A stretch of 64,000 nucleotides of DNA. Origin: JAYWDA01 sp043747555 (GTDB taxonomy: Bacteria > Bdellovibrionota > Bdellovibrionia > Bdellovibrionales > Bdellovibrionaceae). The stretch spans positions 1 to 64,000 of the forward strand of contig JAYTOY010000025.1 in the NCBI GenBank assembly GCA_043747555.1. The letters are read 5' to 3'. The translations under genes were made by a program, and so were the position numbers. The notes beneath the pieces were generated by a model. The model had not been told where the DNA came from. It worked only from the letters and a program-made list of their open reading frames with translations, and did no database searches. Positions 43,561-51,884 of the stretch are shown one piece after another; position 1 is the first letter of the stretch; the number at the start of each line of letters is the position of its first letter.

Positions 43561-43574
43561 TTTAGGAGCCTGTC

Positions 43575-44384
43575 ATGCGTGCATGGAATGCATTCTTGAA
43601 AATATTTATTGTTACCTTGAGCGTTAGTTTCATCGCGGGATGTAGAGACAGCCCAGAGACTTCAAAGAATAGCGCTGCACCCATTCATTCACCAAATATT
43701 GCGCTAAGTGAAATTAAAAATGAAAAATGTTTAAACCTCGAAAAGTATTTAAACATATTGAATTCTGGCATGGGCAATCCCTCAGCTCGCAGAATCTCTA
43801 CGGGATTTGATGTCACACCATTCAAACAAAATAGCATTTCTAAAAACTTTGAACTAAGATTAGCTTTAGGAAATTTTTCTTTTGAAGATGCTCCCATTGC
43901 TGAATTCAAAGAGCTTAACTCGGTTTCCCAAGTCGATTGCGAGAAAGTAATTCAAACTAACGAGAGTGGCCCTCAGGAATATAAAATTATTAATTCCACA
44001 AACGATTCAATGACAATTAAAAATTCATGGGATGATGATATAACCTATCAATGGGTATCACAAAACCATTTAGTAGTGACTTCTAGATTCGTCAATGGTG
44101 ACTTCCTTTGCAATGAAAACAGCAAGGGTCGTGTCTCGGTTAAAAAAGAAATCTTTTGGGGTGATGAACTTGAACAAGCAGAAACAATTTCTGCCAGCCT
44201 CATCAAAGAATCCTACTTAGATCTTCTGTCGACAGCTACCGGCTATTCAAAAAATAATTTATTTTTAGATCCAAATTCCCAACCTGAAATACTCCCTGGT
44301 GAAACTTCAGGCCGAATTTATATAAGTCGCCTTAAGGAAATGTCAGCCCAACCCATTAAAGCCGAAGCTTTGATGTGCAATTAA
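43575..44384 (+). CDS. Unknown lipoprotein, 269 residues
   Basis: AGGAG precedes the ATG. The signal (VTLSVSFIAGC) ends in a lipobox at about Cys23. The mature protein has four further cysteines (near KNEKCLNLEK, SQVDCEKVI, FLCNENS and ALMCN), which could pair in two disulfides, and is predicted mixed alpha/beta. No family is recognised. Codon use resembles its neighbours. It lies between two terminators and is likely monocistronic. Confidence 0.78.
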   Translation: MRAWNAFLKIFIVTLSVSFIAGCRDSPETSKNSAAPIHSPNIALSEIKNEKCLNLEKYLNILNSGMGNPSARRISTGFDVTPFKQNSISKNFELRLALGNFSFEDAPIAEFKELNSVSQVDCEKVIQTNESGPQEYKIINSTNDSMTIKNSWDDDITYQWVSQNHLVVTSRFVNGDFLCNENSKGRVSVKKEIFWGDELEQAETISASLIKESYLDLLSTATGYSKNNLFLDPNSQPEILPGETSGRIYISRLKEMSAQPIKAEALMCN

Positions 44385-44388
44385 ACCT

Positions 44389-44407
44389 TAGACGAACGTC
44401 TATTTTC
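44389..44407 (+). terminator. Short hairpin after the 269-residue lipoprotein
   Basis: TAGAC and GTCTA flank the tetraloop GAAC and run into TTTTC. The stem is short, so efficiency is uncertain. Confidence 0.45.
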
Positions 44408-44448
44408 ATCTTCTAAATCGTTTCCTAATATGAAACCCGCGCCTAATC

Positions 44449-45273
44449 ATGAAACCATGGATAAAACCAAGGATGGTATTCATGATTTTCGTAAAAGCTC
44501 TAACTCTTATGTTACCTTTTTTAATAGGTTGTTCGGCTAGCGCAACTCCTATCGACCTCGCGCCGACAGCAACTACCGCGACTCCGACACCAAAAGAAGA
44601 TTCAAAGCTTGAGTGGGCTGATCTTTCTTCGACAGCAGCCCAGTGGAAATCACACTATCGCGTCGACGATCCATTCACAAAAATCACAAATGACCGAGGC
44701 GACGGCAATGAAGGCCTTTACGGAACCAGAAACTTTAGAGTTGTGCTTCATGGGGTCTATTATCGCGGAGGAGCTAACAACACCTACAATAAATATTTAA
44801 AGCGCAGCAATATGAATCCTCTGCAAGACCACGGCTTAAAAAATCTGTGCGAAGAGGGCTTTGGAAAAAGCATTTATTTTTATCCAAATAATTTTTCTGC
44901 TGCAAAAAAGAGAACGATTTGTGGTGATGCGAAAAGCAGCAATCAACTTGATTATCAACAGCTGACCGCTTTTGATAAGTCCAATCACGAAGTTATTTTA
45001 AATCAAATTTATCAAAGAATTAAAGGGCAAATCAATGGCCCTATTTATGGTCACTGCTGGAATGGCTGGCATGCCTCAGGCCTTGTGGCGTCAATGGCTT
45101 TGCAGCAATTTTGTGATTGGTCCCACGCTGAGGCCGGCGATTATTGGAAAAGAAACACCGATGGGAATTCCGAGGGCCATGAGGCTGTTCTTCGTCAGGT
45201 GATGAATTTTAATAAAATATCACGGCTAGAAATTTCAGATTCAGAAAAGGCTGCGATTTGCCCACGTAAATAA
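44449..45273 (+). CDS. Cys-phosphatase-like lipoprotein with CX5A in place of CX5R
   Basis: This is a 274-residue lipoprotein (PFLIGC, Cys28) with a Thr/Pro/Ala linker. The segment GPIYGHCWNGWHASGLVASMA matches the P-loop of dual-specificity and tyrosine phosphatases (HCxxGxxRSG), with Cys203 in place. The invariant Arg that binds phosphate is Ala209. LVASMALQQFCDW follows as the usual helix. Upstream, VLHGVYYRGGANN resembles the N-terminal strand of such phosphatases, where YRG often occurs. It is exported, which is unusual for a phosphatase. It may be an inactive phospho-binding protein or an enzyme with altered chemistry. The start at 44449 lacks a strong ribosome binding site. Confidence 0.75.
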   Translation: MKPWIKPRMVFMIFVKALTLMLPFLIGCSASATPIDLAPTATTATPTPKEDSKLEWADLSSTAAQWKSHYRVDDPFTKITNDRGDGNEGLYGTRNFRVVLHGVYYRGGANNTYNKYLKRSNMNPLQDHGLKNLCEEGFGKSIYFYPNNFSAAKKRTICGDAKSSNQLDYQQLTAFDKSNHEVILNQIYQRIKGQINGPIYGHCWNGWHASGLVASMALQQFCDWSHAEAGDYWKRNTDGNSEGHEAVLRQVMNFNKISRLEISDSEKAAICPRK

Positions 45274-45282
45274 CTGAGGGAA

Positions 45283-46644
45283 TTAATTTAAATCACATTT
45301 TTTGGACATTGGGTCTTCTTTACCCGTAAAATGCTGATTGAAGTCTAAATCTAAATGAAGTTTACCCTGAGCGCATAAACTTTTTAACTTTGCAGCCAAC
45401 TCTGATAAGTTGGCGCGAAATAGACTTTGATCTTGGCTCGTGAAAAGTGTTTCTTTAGATAAGAATTCTTTGGTTTGAACCGCGTTTGCAATTGAATTCA
45501 GCCATAAAAGTCGATGATAGGTCGTAGGATGCATATGCCTAAGGTTCATTGTAAGACCTCTCGTTTTAGCAAGATTCTCGCGCTCCGCTAGACCACAGTC
45601 GTTGTCTTTTAAAACCATTTCCTTAACGACAAATACGCCGGTCTTTAGAAAATCAGGACTGACATTAGAAAGAGCTGTCCTGCGCAAGAGCCCCTCATCA
45701 TCTTTAAAATAAACAAAGTTGATTGAGGCGATATTTCTGAATCGATCCTGTTGACTCATTAGATAATCAATCACCAACATTTCGGAGATGTCTTTCATGG
45801 CAACTAACTTTTGAAGATTTTCTTTCGTTAAACTTTGGCCAACAATTTTAGTGGCAGGTTGATCGGTGCTAAGCATTTTAAAGACGCGATCTTTTTGCTT
45901 GAAGGCCAAGGCGTCATCTTTGCCTACATGGTAAAATTCTTCGTAATTACTTTCACCTTTTACAACTTCAGAAATAGCCCCGAAACTTTGACCCGTTGTT
46001 GTTAGTGCGCGGTCGTTAAATTTAGAGGATCCGCGCCCTGAAAGACCCGCAACCAAGGTCTGAAACGTTTGATGAATAAGCTCTCTTGCCGGTGTCAGCT
46101 TTAACCCTTTCCGAGCAAGGTTCAGGTGGTAACTTTGATCCACTGTCCGTAACACCGACACTGGGATATGAAGAATATCCCCAAGCATGCGTGACACATG
46201 ATAATAACCAAGAATAGAAGGCGTGTAACTGCAGCTCGTGCTTAATTTATACTTTGCCATTTTTACAGAATCCACAGCCTTGCAATTCTGCTTCTCCATC
46301 TGAGTTTTAGATAAACCATTTGGAATTTTAAAGATTTCTAAACCGGGATTTGTGCTGTTCATTTTTGGACAGACCCCTGAAGGAAAGACCTCGCTATGGA
46401 AATCAAGCGAGCAAAGTTCGCTCTCTTTGGTCTCGTCGACTTGGAGCACAGAGCCGCCTTCTTGCATCGTCTGCTGGTAAGCGGAGCCTTCGAAATGTTG
46501 AGGAAGGACACATACTTCTTGATTTGAAGGGCCTACATTTGTAAATCGAACGACCTGTCGACCACCTGCCTTATTAACATCGAACTTAGCTAATAAGGTT
46601 TTAGGGAATAAGAACAAGATGGCAAGAATCTTTAGAATCTGCAA
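45283..46644 (-). CDS. Exported protein with weak secreted-kinase-like motifs
   Basis: This is a protein of about 453 residues. The TTG at 46644 has AGGGGG six bases upstream; 46650 is also TTG. A signal peptide ends near KTLLA. The Cys-rich N-terminal 120 residues are unassigned. SILGYYHVSRMLG and VPVSVLR, then VIDYLMSQQDRFRN (Asp300) and VLKDNDCGL (about 347-352), resemble in order the catalytic-loop DR and the metal-binding DNxG of FAM20/HipA-type atypical kinases. A glycine loop and ATP-binding Lys are not clear. The kinase idea is a hypothesis only. It is convergent with the phosphatase-like gene at 44449 with a nine-base gap. Confidence 0.65.
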   Translation of the reverse strand: MQILKILAILFLFPKTLLAKFDVNKAGGRQVVRFTNVGPSNQEVCVLPQHFEGSAYQQTMQEGGSVLQVDETKESELCSLDFHSEVFPSGVCPKMNSTNPGLEIFKIPNGLSKTQMEKQNCKAVDSVKMAKYKLSTSCSYTPSILGYYHVSRMLGDILHIPVSVLRTVDQSYHLNLARKGLKLTPARELIHQTFQTLVAGLSGRGSSKFNDRALTTTGQSFGAISEVVKGESNYEEFYHVGKDDALAFKQKDRVFKMLSTDQPATKIVGQSLTKENLQKLVAMKDISEMLVIDYLMSQQDRFRNIASINFVYFKDDEGLLRRTALSNVSPDFLKTGVFVVKEMVLKDNDCGLAERENLAKTRGLTMNLRHMHPTTYHRLLWLNSIANAVQTKEFLSKETLFTSQDQSLFRANLSELAAKLKSLCAQGKLHLDLDFNQHFTGKEDPMSKKCDLN

Positions 46645-46736
46645 TGGCAACCCCCTGGTGTTCCGGTGCGATTTTTAACAGGGGAAAAGGCAAGACACAA
46701 GCTAGGGAATTAAAAATTAATTTTGTACAGGCCATC

Positions 46737-47837
46737 TTAAGCAGATCGCCAGAGAGCCATAAAAATTTCATAGGTGATTAAAATAATAATGGTGATTTCC
46801 ATCCAATGACTTTTTCGAACATTGATTTCACCCTGTAATAAATTAGACACCTGAGCTAAAATATTCATCTTCCTGGTGACGCTGTTTTGCCAGTCAGAAA
46901 GTCTAAATCTTCGATTGGCGGCCCTGTAAATCGTCGCCAAATAAAAATCGCCGACGACTTTCAACGAATTTTCAACTTTCTCTAAAAATTCAATAAACTC
47001 GATGTATCTGGTACTAGCGTCTTCGTAAACTCGGTCGTACCTAGAGCCAAATAACCGGGACCTTCTTTTTTCAATATCATTGTAAAGATCGGTCAGTTTT
47101 TGATCGAGCAAATCATCATAAAAGCGCATTTCCATCAGTTGCGTGACTGCAAATTCTAAAATATCAGGAACCTCTCGACCGCCGCCAGGTTCGACCACAA
47201 GAGCCGAATTCCATTCAATCAAGGCTAGGTCTTGTTCGCTGTACTGGTAAATATTTTCGACTAATGATTTTCGAGTGGATTCTGAAAATTTCACTTTATC
47301 CTCTGCCAAAAGGAGCGAAGCTAGGTCAGCATGCTTTAATAAATCAAGCGCAGTGACGCTATTTTCAAATTCCTCGAAAAAATAAATAATGTAATCTTCA
47401 AAGGAGCTCCAGGTATTCGCCTTTTTCATAGCCGGCGCAATGGCTCCAACAATTTCCCGGGCTTGCTGCTGCGCAACCTTATCAATTTCAGAGCCTTCTT
47501 CTAAATCAAACGCCAGTTTTACAAGCTCATCCCAGGTCGTGCCGGGCTCAATTTTAATTTGATAAGTTAAAGATAAGACACCAAAGTCGCGGACTTTCAC
47601 AGTCACCTCGGCTTTGATTTCACGACCCTTGACGCTGATCACTTCTTCGCCAAGACCGAATGTCACCGGCGGATTTTTCATCACAATACCACGATCAATA
47701 TATTTAGGAACTTTGAAGCGATCAGGCCCGCGAAAATCGCGCAAAATGGCTTCGATCTGGGAAACATTGATTTCTTCTGCCACATCGAAGATGCGGTAAA
47801 GAAGCAGGCAACCTTTTTTAATTGCGATATTAGTCAT
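46737..47837 (-). CDS. DUF155 / RMD1 family protein
   Basis: This is a 366-residue protein. The N-terminal part is mixed alpha/beta (VAEEINVSQIEAIL; IKIEPGTTWDELVKLA). EWNSALVVEPGGG, LEFAVTQLMEMRFYD and a coiled-coil helix follow, with a C-terminal membrane helix (WMEITIIILITYEIFMAL). This is the layout of the RMD1/RMND1/YagE (DUF155) family, membrane proteins of mitochondria and bacteria with unclear function; the helix with an acidic residue near the C-terminus is typical. The start at 47837 has no strong ribosome binding site. A short minus-strand transcript ending at 47872 lies directly upstream. Confidence 0.75.
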   Translation of the reverse strand: MTNIAIKKGCLLLYRIFDVAEEINVSQIEAILRDFRGPDRFKVPKYIDRGIVMKNPPVTFGLGEEVISVKGREIKAEVTVKVRDFGVLSLTYQIKIEPGTTWDELVKLAFDLEEGSEIDKVAQQQAREIVGAIAPAMKKANTWSSFEDYIIYFFEEFENSVTALDLLKHADLASLLLAEDKVKFSESTRKSLVENIYQYSEQDLALIEWNSALVVEPGGGREVPDILEFAVTQLMEMRFYDDLLDQKLTDLYNDIEKRRSRLFGSRYDRVYEDASTRYIEFIEFLEKVENSLKVVGDFYLATIYRAANRRFRLSDWQNSVTRKMNILAQVSNLLQGEINVRKSHWMEITIIILITYEIFMALWRSA

Positions 47838-47871
47838 AGCGACACATTAGTCCTGAATACGGCTTACCTAC

Positions 47872-47900
47872 AAAACAAAAACGCCCAGACAATCCAGGCG
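47872..47900 (-). terminator. Rho-independent terminator between a small ORF and DUF155
   Basis: On the minus strand CGCCTGG and CTGGGCG pair (seven pairs, two of them G-U) around ATTGT and run into TTTTTGTTTTG. It lies about 30 bases after the 21-codon ORF and 35 before the DUF155 start, so it could be a gene end or an attenuator. Confidence 0.75.
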
Positions 47901-47930
47901 CTTAATTCCGAAGTTAATAAGTTGATCTAC

Positions 47931-47996
47931 TTATTTTGGTGGACCCCTCTCGGGGATATAGTCCAATTCCAATAGTTGTAGTCTTCGGTGCATCAT
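47931..47996 (-). CDS. Possible 21-residue leader or small protein
   Basis: On the minus strand AGGAGG (48007-48012) is followed ten bases later by ATG and a 21-codon frame, MMHRRLQLLELDYIPERGPP and a final Lys; an in-frame GTG at 48002 is closer. The composition (Arg, Leu, Pro, Glu) is not that of a membrane peptide. A small hairpin (CCCC/GGGG around GAGA) lies inside the frame and a strong terminator lies 30 bases after the stop. It may be a small protein gene or a leader peptide controlling the DUF155 gene. There is no homology evidence. Confidence 0.4.
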   Translation of the reverse strand: MMHRRLQLLELDYIPERGPPK

Positions 47997-48232
47997 TACC
48001 ACAATTCCTCCTGTAGATTTGTCGAACTGAGTTTCGAACCTCATACGCTGGTTCCCTATTTAAGTATTGGCCTGGGATTCCAACGTCGACCCTTTATTCT
48101 TCGGCCAATTTTACTGCCGCTAAAGCCTAAAATGTGACTCAAAACGAGGATCCTGAAATGACACAAAGTAACCTCTTGAAAGGAAGGCGAAATCAGGAAT
48201 GTAGAATAAAATTTAATAAATAACTTGTTTTT

Positions 48233-48268
48233 AGGAGGTATTTTTAATTGCAACCTTTTGAAAACTGA
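48233..48268 (+). promoter_or_regulatory. Strong Shine-Dalgarno with six-codon leader frame before a protease gene
   Basis: AGGAGGT (48233-48239) is followed at eight bases by TTG and the frame coding for LQPFEN then TGA (48248-48268), 25 bases upstream of the ATG of the trypsin-like gene, which has its own GGAGG. A leader peptide is possible, but chance is not excluded. Confidence 0.25.
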
Positions 48269-48293
48269 ATAGCATCAAGCCTTGGAGGTTTCC

Positions 48294-49151
48294 ATGTTGA
48301 ACTTAGTAAGGGTGATGACAGGTCTGATGATTTCAACTTTTTTGTCAACTCAGGCTTTGGCATTTCCACGTCCTGATGGCCGCCTTCGCTTAGAAGCAAC
48401 TGCACCCAGTTTAGATTCGGATTTTAACTTTGAAGGAATTGTTTCCTTGTCAAATTGCTCTGGCAGTTTGATTCGCTATCAAACCAGTCAGGCGACAGAT
48501 CACGCCTTGATTCTTACAAATGGCCACTGCCTTGAATCCGGATTCACGGCCCCGAACGAAATGATCAGTCGACAACCAACGAATCGCCGCTTTAATATTT
48601 TAAATCCCCAGGGTCAGGCGCTTGGCAAAGTGACAGCGACGCTGATCCTTTATGCGACGATGACTAAGACTGATATTACCTTGTACGAGCTGCGTGAAAC
48701 CTATTCAGATATTTTAAAAGATTTTAAAGTCAGTCCGCTGACTTTGGCGTCAAGTCATCCGCAAAAACTGCAGACAATCGAAGTTATTTCTGGCTACTGG
48801 AAGCGTGGCTACAGCTGTCTTATCGAAGACTTTATTCACGAATTAAAAGAATCTGATTGGAGCTTTACGGATTCGCTTCGTTACAGTCAGCCTGGCTGCG
48901 AGACCATTGGCGGAACTTCGGGGTCACCCATTATCTTAAAGGGAACACGCACGGTGATTGGAATTAATAACACAGGCAATGAATCCGGCGAAAGTTGCAC
49001 GATGAATAATCCTTGCGAAGTCGACGCCAATGGCAAAGTCACAGCTCGTAAAGGCGCTTCTTATGGACAACAAACTTTTTGGATTTACAGCTGTTTGAAT
49101 GCACATAATGAATTTGATGTAAATCAATCAGGATGTCAGCTCCCTCACTAG
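48294..49151 (+). CDS. Trypsin-like (S1) serine protease, exported
   Basis: This is a 285-residue protein. The ATG at 48294 has GGAGG five bases upstream; the signal peptide ends near TQALA. The chymotrypsin-fold triad is His78 (LTNGHCLE), Asp127 (TKTDITLYEL) and Ser209 (GGTSGSPI). The Ser motif is GTSGSP rather than GDSGGP. Several Cys suggest disulfides. It is likely secreted or periplasmic. A terminator overlaps its stop codon. Confidence 0.9.
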   Translation: MLNLVRVMTGLMISTFLSTQALAFPRPDGRLRLEATAPSLDSDFNFEGIVSLSNCSGSLIRYQTSQATDHALILTNGHCLESGFTAPNEMISRQPTNRRFNILNPQGQALGKVTATLILYATMTKTDITLYELRETYSDILKDFKVSPLTLASSHPQKLQTIEVISGYWKRGYSCLIEDFIHELKESDWSFTDSLRYSQPGCETIGGTSGSPIILKGTRTVIGINNTGNESGESCTMNNPCEVDANGKVTARKGASYGQQTFWIYSCLNAHNEFDVNQSGCQLPH

Positions 49152-49163
49152 AGGGAGCTTTTC
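49139..49163 (+). terminator. Terminator overlapping the protease stop codon
   Basis: GCTCCCTC (49139-49146) and GAGGGAGC (49151-49158) form eight perfect pairs around ACTA, then TTTTC. The stop codon TAG lies partly in the loop. Confidence 0.85.
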
Positions 49164-49169
49164 TTTCAT

Positions 49170-49820
49170 TTATTTTTTATCTTCAGGAACCTTTGAAGGA
49201 TCAACGGTCACTTCAATTTCAACTCGGCGATTCTTCTTCCGACCATCATTTGATTTGTTATCAGACACTGGATTTGCTTCGCCCAAGCCAGTGCTTGAAA
49301 CTGTAGCATTCGGAAGACCAGAAGCAACAAGGACTCGTTTCACTGAAGCGGCTCTTTCTTCAGAGAGCTTATTGTTTATCTCTGCTGAACCTGTGCTGTC
49401 AGTGTAACCCTTAACTGTTAAAATATTTTCTGGATATTTTTTCATGATGTCAGCCATCTCGGTGATATTTTTCTGAGCTGCTGGTTTTAAATTGGCTTTC
49501 CCTGTATCAAAAAGAATATCACTTTTTAATTTTGTTACTAAACCATCCTCGGTCCGTTTTGTTTCAGCAATTTTATCCAATTCTTTGGCTTGCTGATCTA
49601 ATCGTCGTCCGACCACTCCTCCCAGCGCTGTGCCAATCAGGCCCCCTAATAAAATTCCTTCATTCCGCTTACCAGCGTTCGATCCAACAATTCCTCCAAG
49701 AATGGCCCCTGCTCCGGCACCAATGCCAGCGCCTTTAACTGCTTTATCGTTTTCTTTGTTAGTCGCACAACCTGTTACCAATAAACTTAAAACACTGATG
49801 ACTTTTATCCATTTTTTCAT
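49170..49820 (-). CDS. OmpA-family lipoprotein with glycine-zipper segment
   Basis: This is a 216-residue lipoprotein (LLVTGC, Cys18; AAGGAGAA before the ATG). Residues 30-75 are a glycine zipper (GAGIGAGAGAILGGIVGSNAG). The C-terminal OmpA domain, about 95-205, has SDILFDTGKANLKPAA and GYTDSTGSAEINNKLSEERA, with the Asp and Arg that bind diaminopimelate in peptidoglycan, and a final GRKKNRRVEIEV. It probably links the outer membrane to the wall, as in Pal/YiaD proteins. Confidence 0.93.
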   Translation of the reverse strand: MKKWIKVISVLSLLVTGCATNKENDKAVKGAGIGAGAGAILGGIVGSNAGKRNEGILLGGLIGTALGGVVGRRLDQQAKELDKIAETKRTEDGLVTKLKSDILFDTGKANLKPAAQKNITEMADIMKKYPENILTVKGYTDSTGSAEINNKLSEERAASVKRVLVASGLPNATVSSTGLGEANPVSDNKSNDGRKKNRRVEIEVTVDPSKVPEDKK

Positions 49821-49877
49821 AAGTTCTCCTTTTCTGTATTTGGAATCTGTTCGTGCCTAGCCTACAAGAGCTCGACT

Positions 49878-51167
49878 TCAAAGCGCAAGATGTCCTTCTG
49901 AATAAAATCCTGCGGATTCGATCAATCCAGATAACACAGAGTGGAAATGCGATTGCGTTTGAAGTTTTGCGGCCCCAAAACGTTGTTCAAATTCGCGTCG
50001 AATCAAAGGAATCTGAGCTGACCCGCCCGTCAGGCAGACTAAATCGACTTCGCTGGGCTTGGTTTGCGCCTGTGATAAACATTGATCTAATGCAGCAAAA
50101 ATTTTTTCTTTGGCAGGGCCGGCCCAGTTTTCGAAGTGCCCTCGTTCAAACTGCAGTTTAATTTCTAAACTGGGGTAATCAAATTGAAAATTTGATTTTT
50201 CATGACTGGAAAGGCCGCGTTTGGTTTTTTCGATCTGCTCAAAAAAAGAAAATATTTGTTGATCTTCAACTAACACTAACAGTCTTTCGATGGCGTCACG
50301 ATCAGTGCCGCCCAGTGCGCCTTTTTGCACATCGCGAATAAATTCATAGGTTTCTTTTTCTTTTAAATGAACCGTATGGGCTGGCTGATTTAAGCGGGTC
50401 ATCACCGAGGGCGGCATTGTTAATATATTTCTTCCCATAGAAACTTTGTATCGCGCTTTTGCGCCAAAAAAATCACTCAGTTTTTGACTCATAAACAGGC
50501 TATCCATCGCATCCCCGGCTAACGAACAACCATCCAAACCCAAAACATGTTCTTTTTTAAAAGGATACGGCCCCATACGAATCAAAGTAAAGTCAGAGGT
50601 CCCGCCACCAAAATCTCCAATAAGAACTTTTTTTTCTTCCTTTAAATGGCGACGATAATCGAAGGCTGCCGCCAAAGGTTCAGGCACAAATTCAAAGTTT
50701 TTGAAGCCGGCAAACTGAGCCGCTTTCTTCATTCGGTGTAATGCAAATTCATCTTCCATCACATCCATAGAATATCGCGCTGGCCGACCAATAATGGCAC
50801 TATCGACTGCTTGCCCCAATTGTTCTTCAGCGCGCTTTCTTATTTCTAGTAAAAATTGTCCCACTAAACTTTCTAAAGTCAGGACTCGATTTTCAAGAAA
50901 TGTTCCTAAGTAACTTCGATTGGGCAAATGGGATTTAAAAGATCTAAAAAATCGTCCTTCCATTTCATTTTCAAGATATTTTTGAATGGCCTCTTGGCCA
51001 TAATAACATTGATCTGAATGGGGAAAATAAAGCAAAGTCCGTAATAAAGTTGGATCCGGTGCTAATGAATCCAAATTAAGGGCTTCGACGCGTTGGCCGT
51101 CTCGCCAAGCTCCTGCCAGCGAATTGCTTGTGCCAAAATCAATGCCTAACACCAAATTCTTCTTCAT
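49878..51167 (-). CDS. Hsp70-like (YegD-type) actin-fold ATPase
   Basis: This is a 429-residue protein. GIDFGTSNSLAGAW is phosphate loop 1, IGDFGGGTSDFTL is phosphate loop 2, and LTGGSAQIPLIRREFEQRFG is the adenosine motif. PEPLAAAFDY is typical of Hsp70. It lacks the substrate-binding and lid domains, so it is like YegD rather than DnaK. Its role in E. coli is unclear, and client specificity is unknown. No dnaJ or grpE lies nearby, though the gene at 21181 has a J-like tail. Confidence 0.9.
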   Translation of the reverse strand: MKKNLVLGIDFGTSNSLAGAWRDGQRVEALNLDSLAPDPTLLRTLLYFPHSDQCYYGQEAIQKYLENEMEGRFFRSFKSHLPNRSYLGTFLENRVLTLESLVGQFLLEIRKRAEEQLGQAVDSAIIGRPARYSMDVMEDEFALHRMKKAAQFAGFKNFEFVPEPLAAAFDYRRHLKEEKKVLIGDFGGGTSDFTLIRMGPYPFKKEHVLGLDGCSLAGDAMDSLFMSQKLSDFFGAKARYKVSMGRNILTMPPSVMTRLNQPAHTVHLKEKETYEFIRDVQKGALGGTDRDAIERLLVLVEDQQIFSFFEQIEKTKRGLSSHEKSNFQFDYPSLEIKLQFERGHFENWAGPAKEKIFAALDQCLSQAQTKPSEVDLVCLTGGSAQIPLIRREFEQRFGAAKLQTQSHFHSVLSGLIESAGFYSEGHLAL

Positions 51168-51189
51168 TCAGAAGAATCAGGATAACTAA

Positions 51190-51759
51190 TTATCGACAGG
51201 ATTCAACTGCGTATCTTAGTTTAACATTTGAAATGGCAGCTCGGGCTTGCCCCTGACTTTGCAGGGTGATCGCCGAGTTCCCTCGTAAGATTAATCCTTG
51301 GCCGCATTCTGATAAAATATTCAAATGGCCATTGATCGCCCGGCGCTTAGAAAGACTTTGATTTTGACTGCGCTCTTGGAAAACAATAGGAGCTTCACGG
51401 CGACCGGCTTGAAAAATTTCAATCTGGGTCCTTGCGCGACTCTGTGGACTGAGCTGAATGACTTCGGTTCCGCTGACCCATGTCAGTCTTAATTGGTAAC
51501 CCTGTGCCACCTGGATAGGTAATGCAAACTGACATGCACCCCTTTTAAAATTTTCATGGCGCTGTAAATGGACCGCCATTGAACCTGGGATAAAAATGGA
51601 ATTTCCATGAAGAGAGGGACGTAAACCTGTGGACAAACACGAGGAACCCGCCGTCGTTATTTTCCCCATTTTAAAGCCCGACGCGGCGAATGCAATTGAG
51701 CCAAACATGATCCCTGTCATTAGACTAAGGACAATGAATATAAACCGTGTTTTTTTCAT
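51190..51759 (-). CDS. Exported protein, DUF4360-like
   Basis: This is a 189-residue protein. The ATG at 51759 has GAGGAG six bases upstream, and a signal peptide ends near IAFAA. The mature part is beta-rich with Cys in SSCLSTG, RGACQF, SECGQG and VESCR, and a conserved-looking stretch CQFALPIQVAQGYQLRLTWV. This resembles DUF4360 (secreted, four-cysteine proteins) but I hold that weakly. It lies 22 bases after the Hsp70-like gene's start. Confidence 0.65.
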   Translation of the reverse strand: MKKTRFIFIVLSLMTGIMFGSIAFAASGFKMGKITTAGSSCLSTGLRPSLHGNSIFIPGSMAVHLQRHENFKRGACQFALPIQVAQGYQLRLTWVSGTEVIQLSPQSRARTQIEIFQAGRREAPIVFQERSQNQSLSKRRAINGHLNILSECGQGLILRGNSAITLQSQGQARAAISNVKLRYAVESCR

Positions 51760-51824
51760 AAGAATCTCCTCAGCTAAGGTCTTCTCCAAAACTGATGCCA
51801 TAATGTCTGAGTCATTTTGGTTCA

Positions 51825-51873
51825 TTGACAGTCTTCGCTCTATCTTGCGATAAGTAAGGCAACAAATATTGTT
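51825..51873 (+). promoter_or_regulatory. Promoter and possible metal-regulator operator of the porin operon
   Basis: TTGACA at 51825-51830 and GATAAG at 51849-51854 are separated by 18 bases. Just downstream, AACAA and TTGTT (51861-51873) form a 13-base inverted repeat overlapping the likely transcript start. A Zur or Fur-type operator would fit the operon's function, but this is inferred from position only. Confidence 0.45.
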
Positions 51874-51884
51874 AGCGAGGACCT

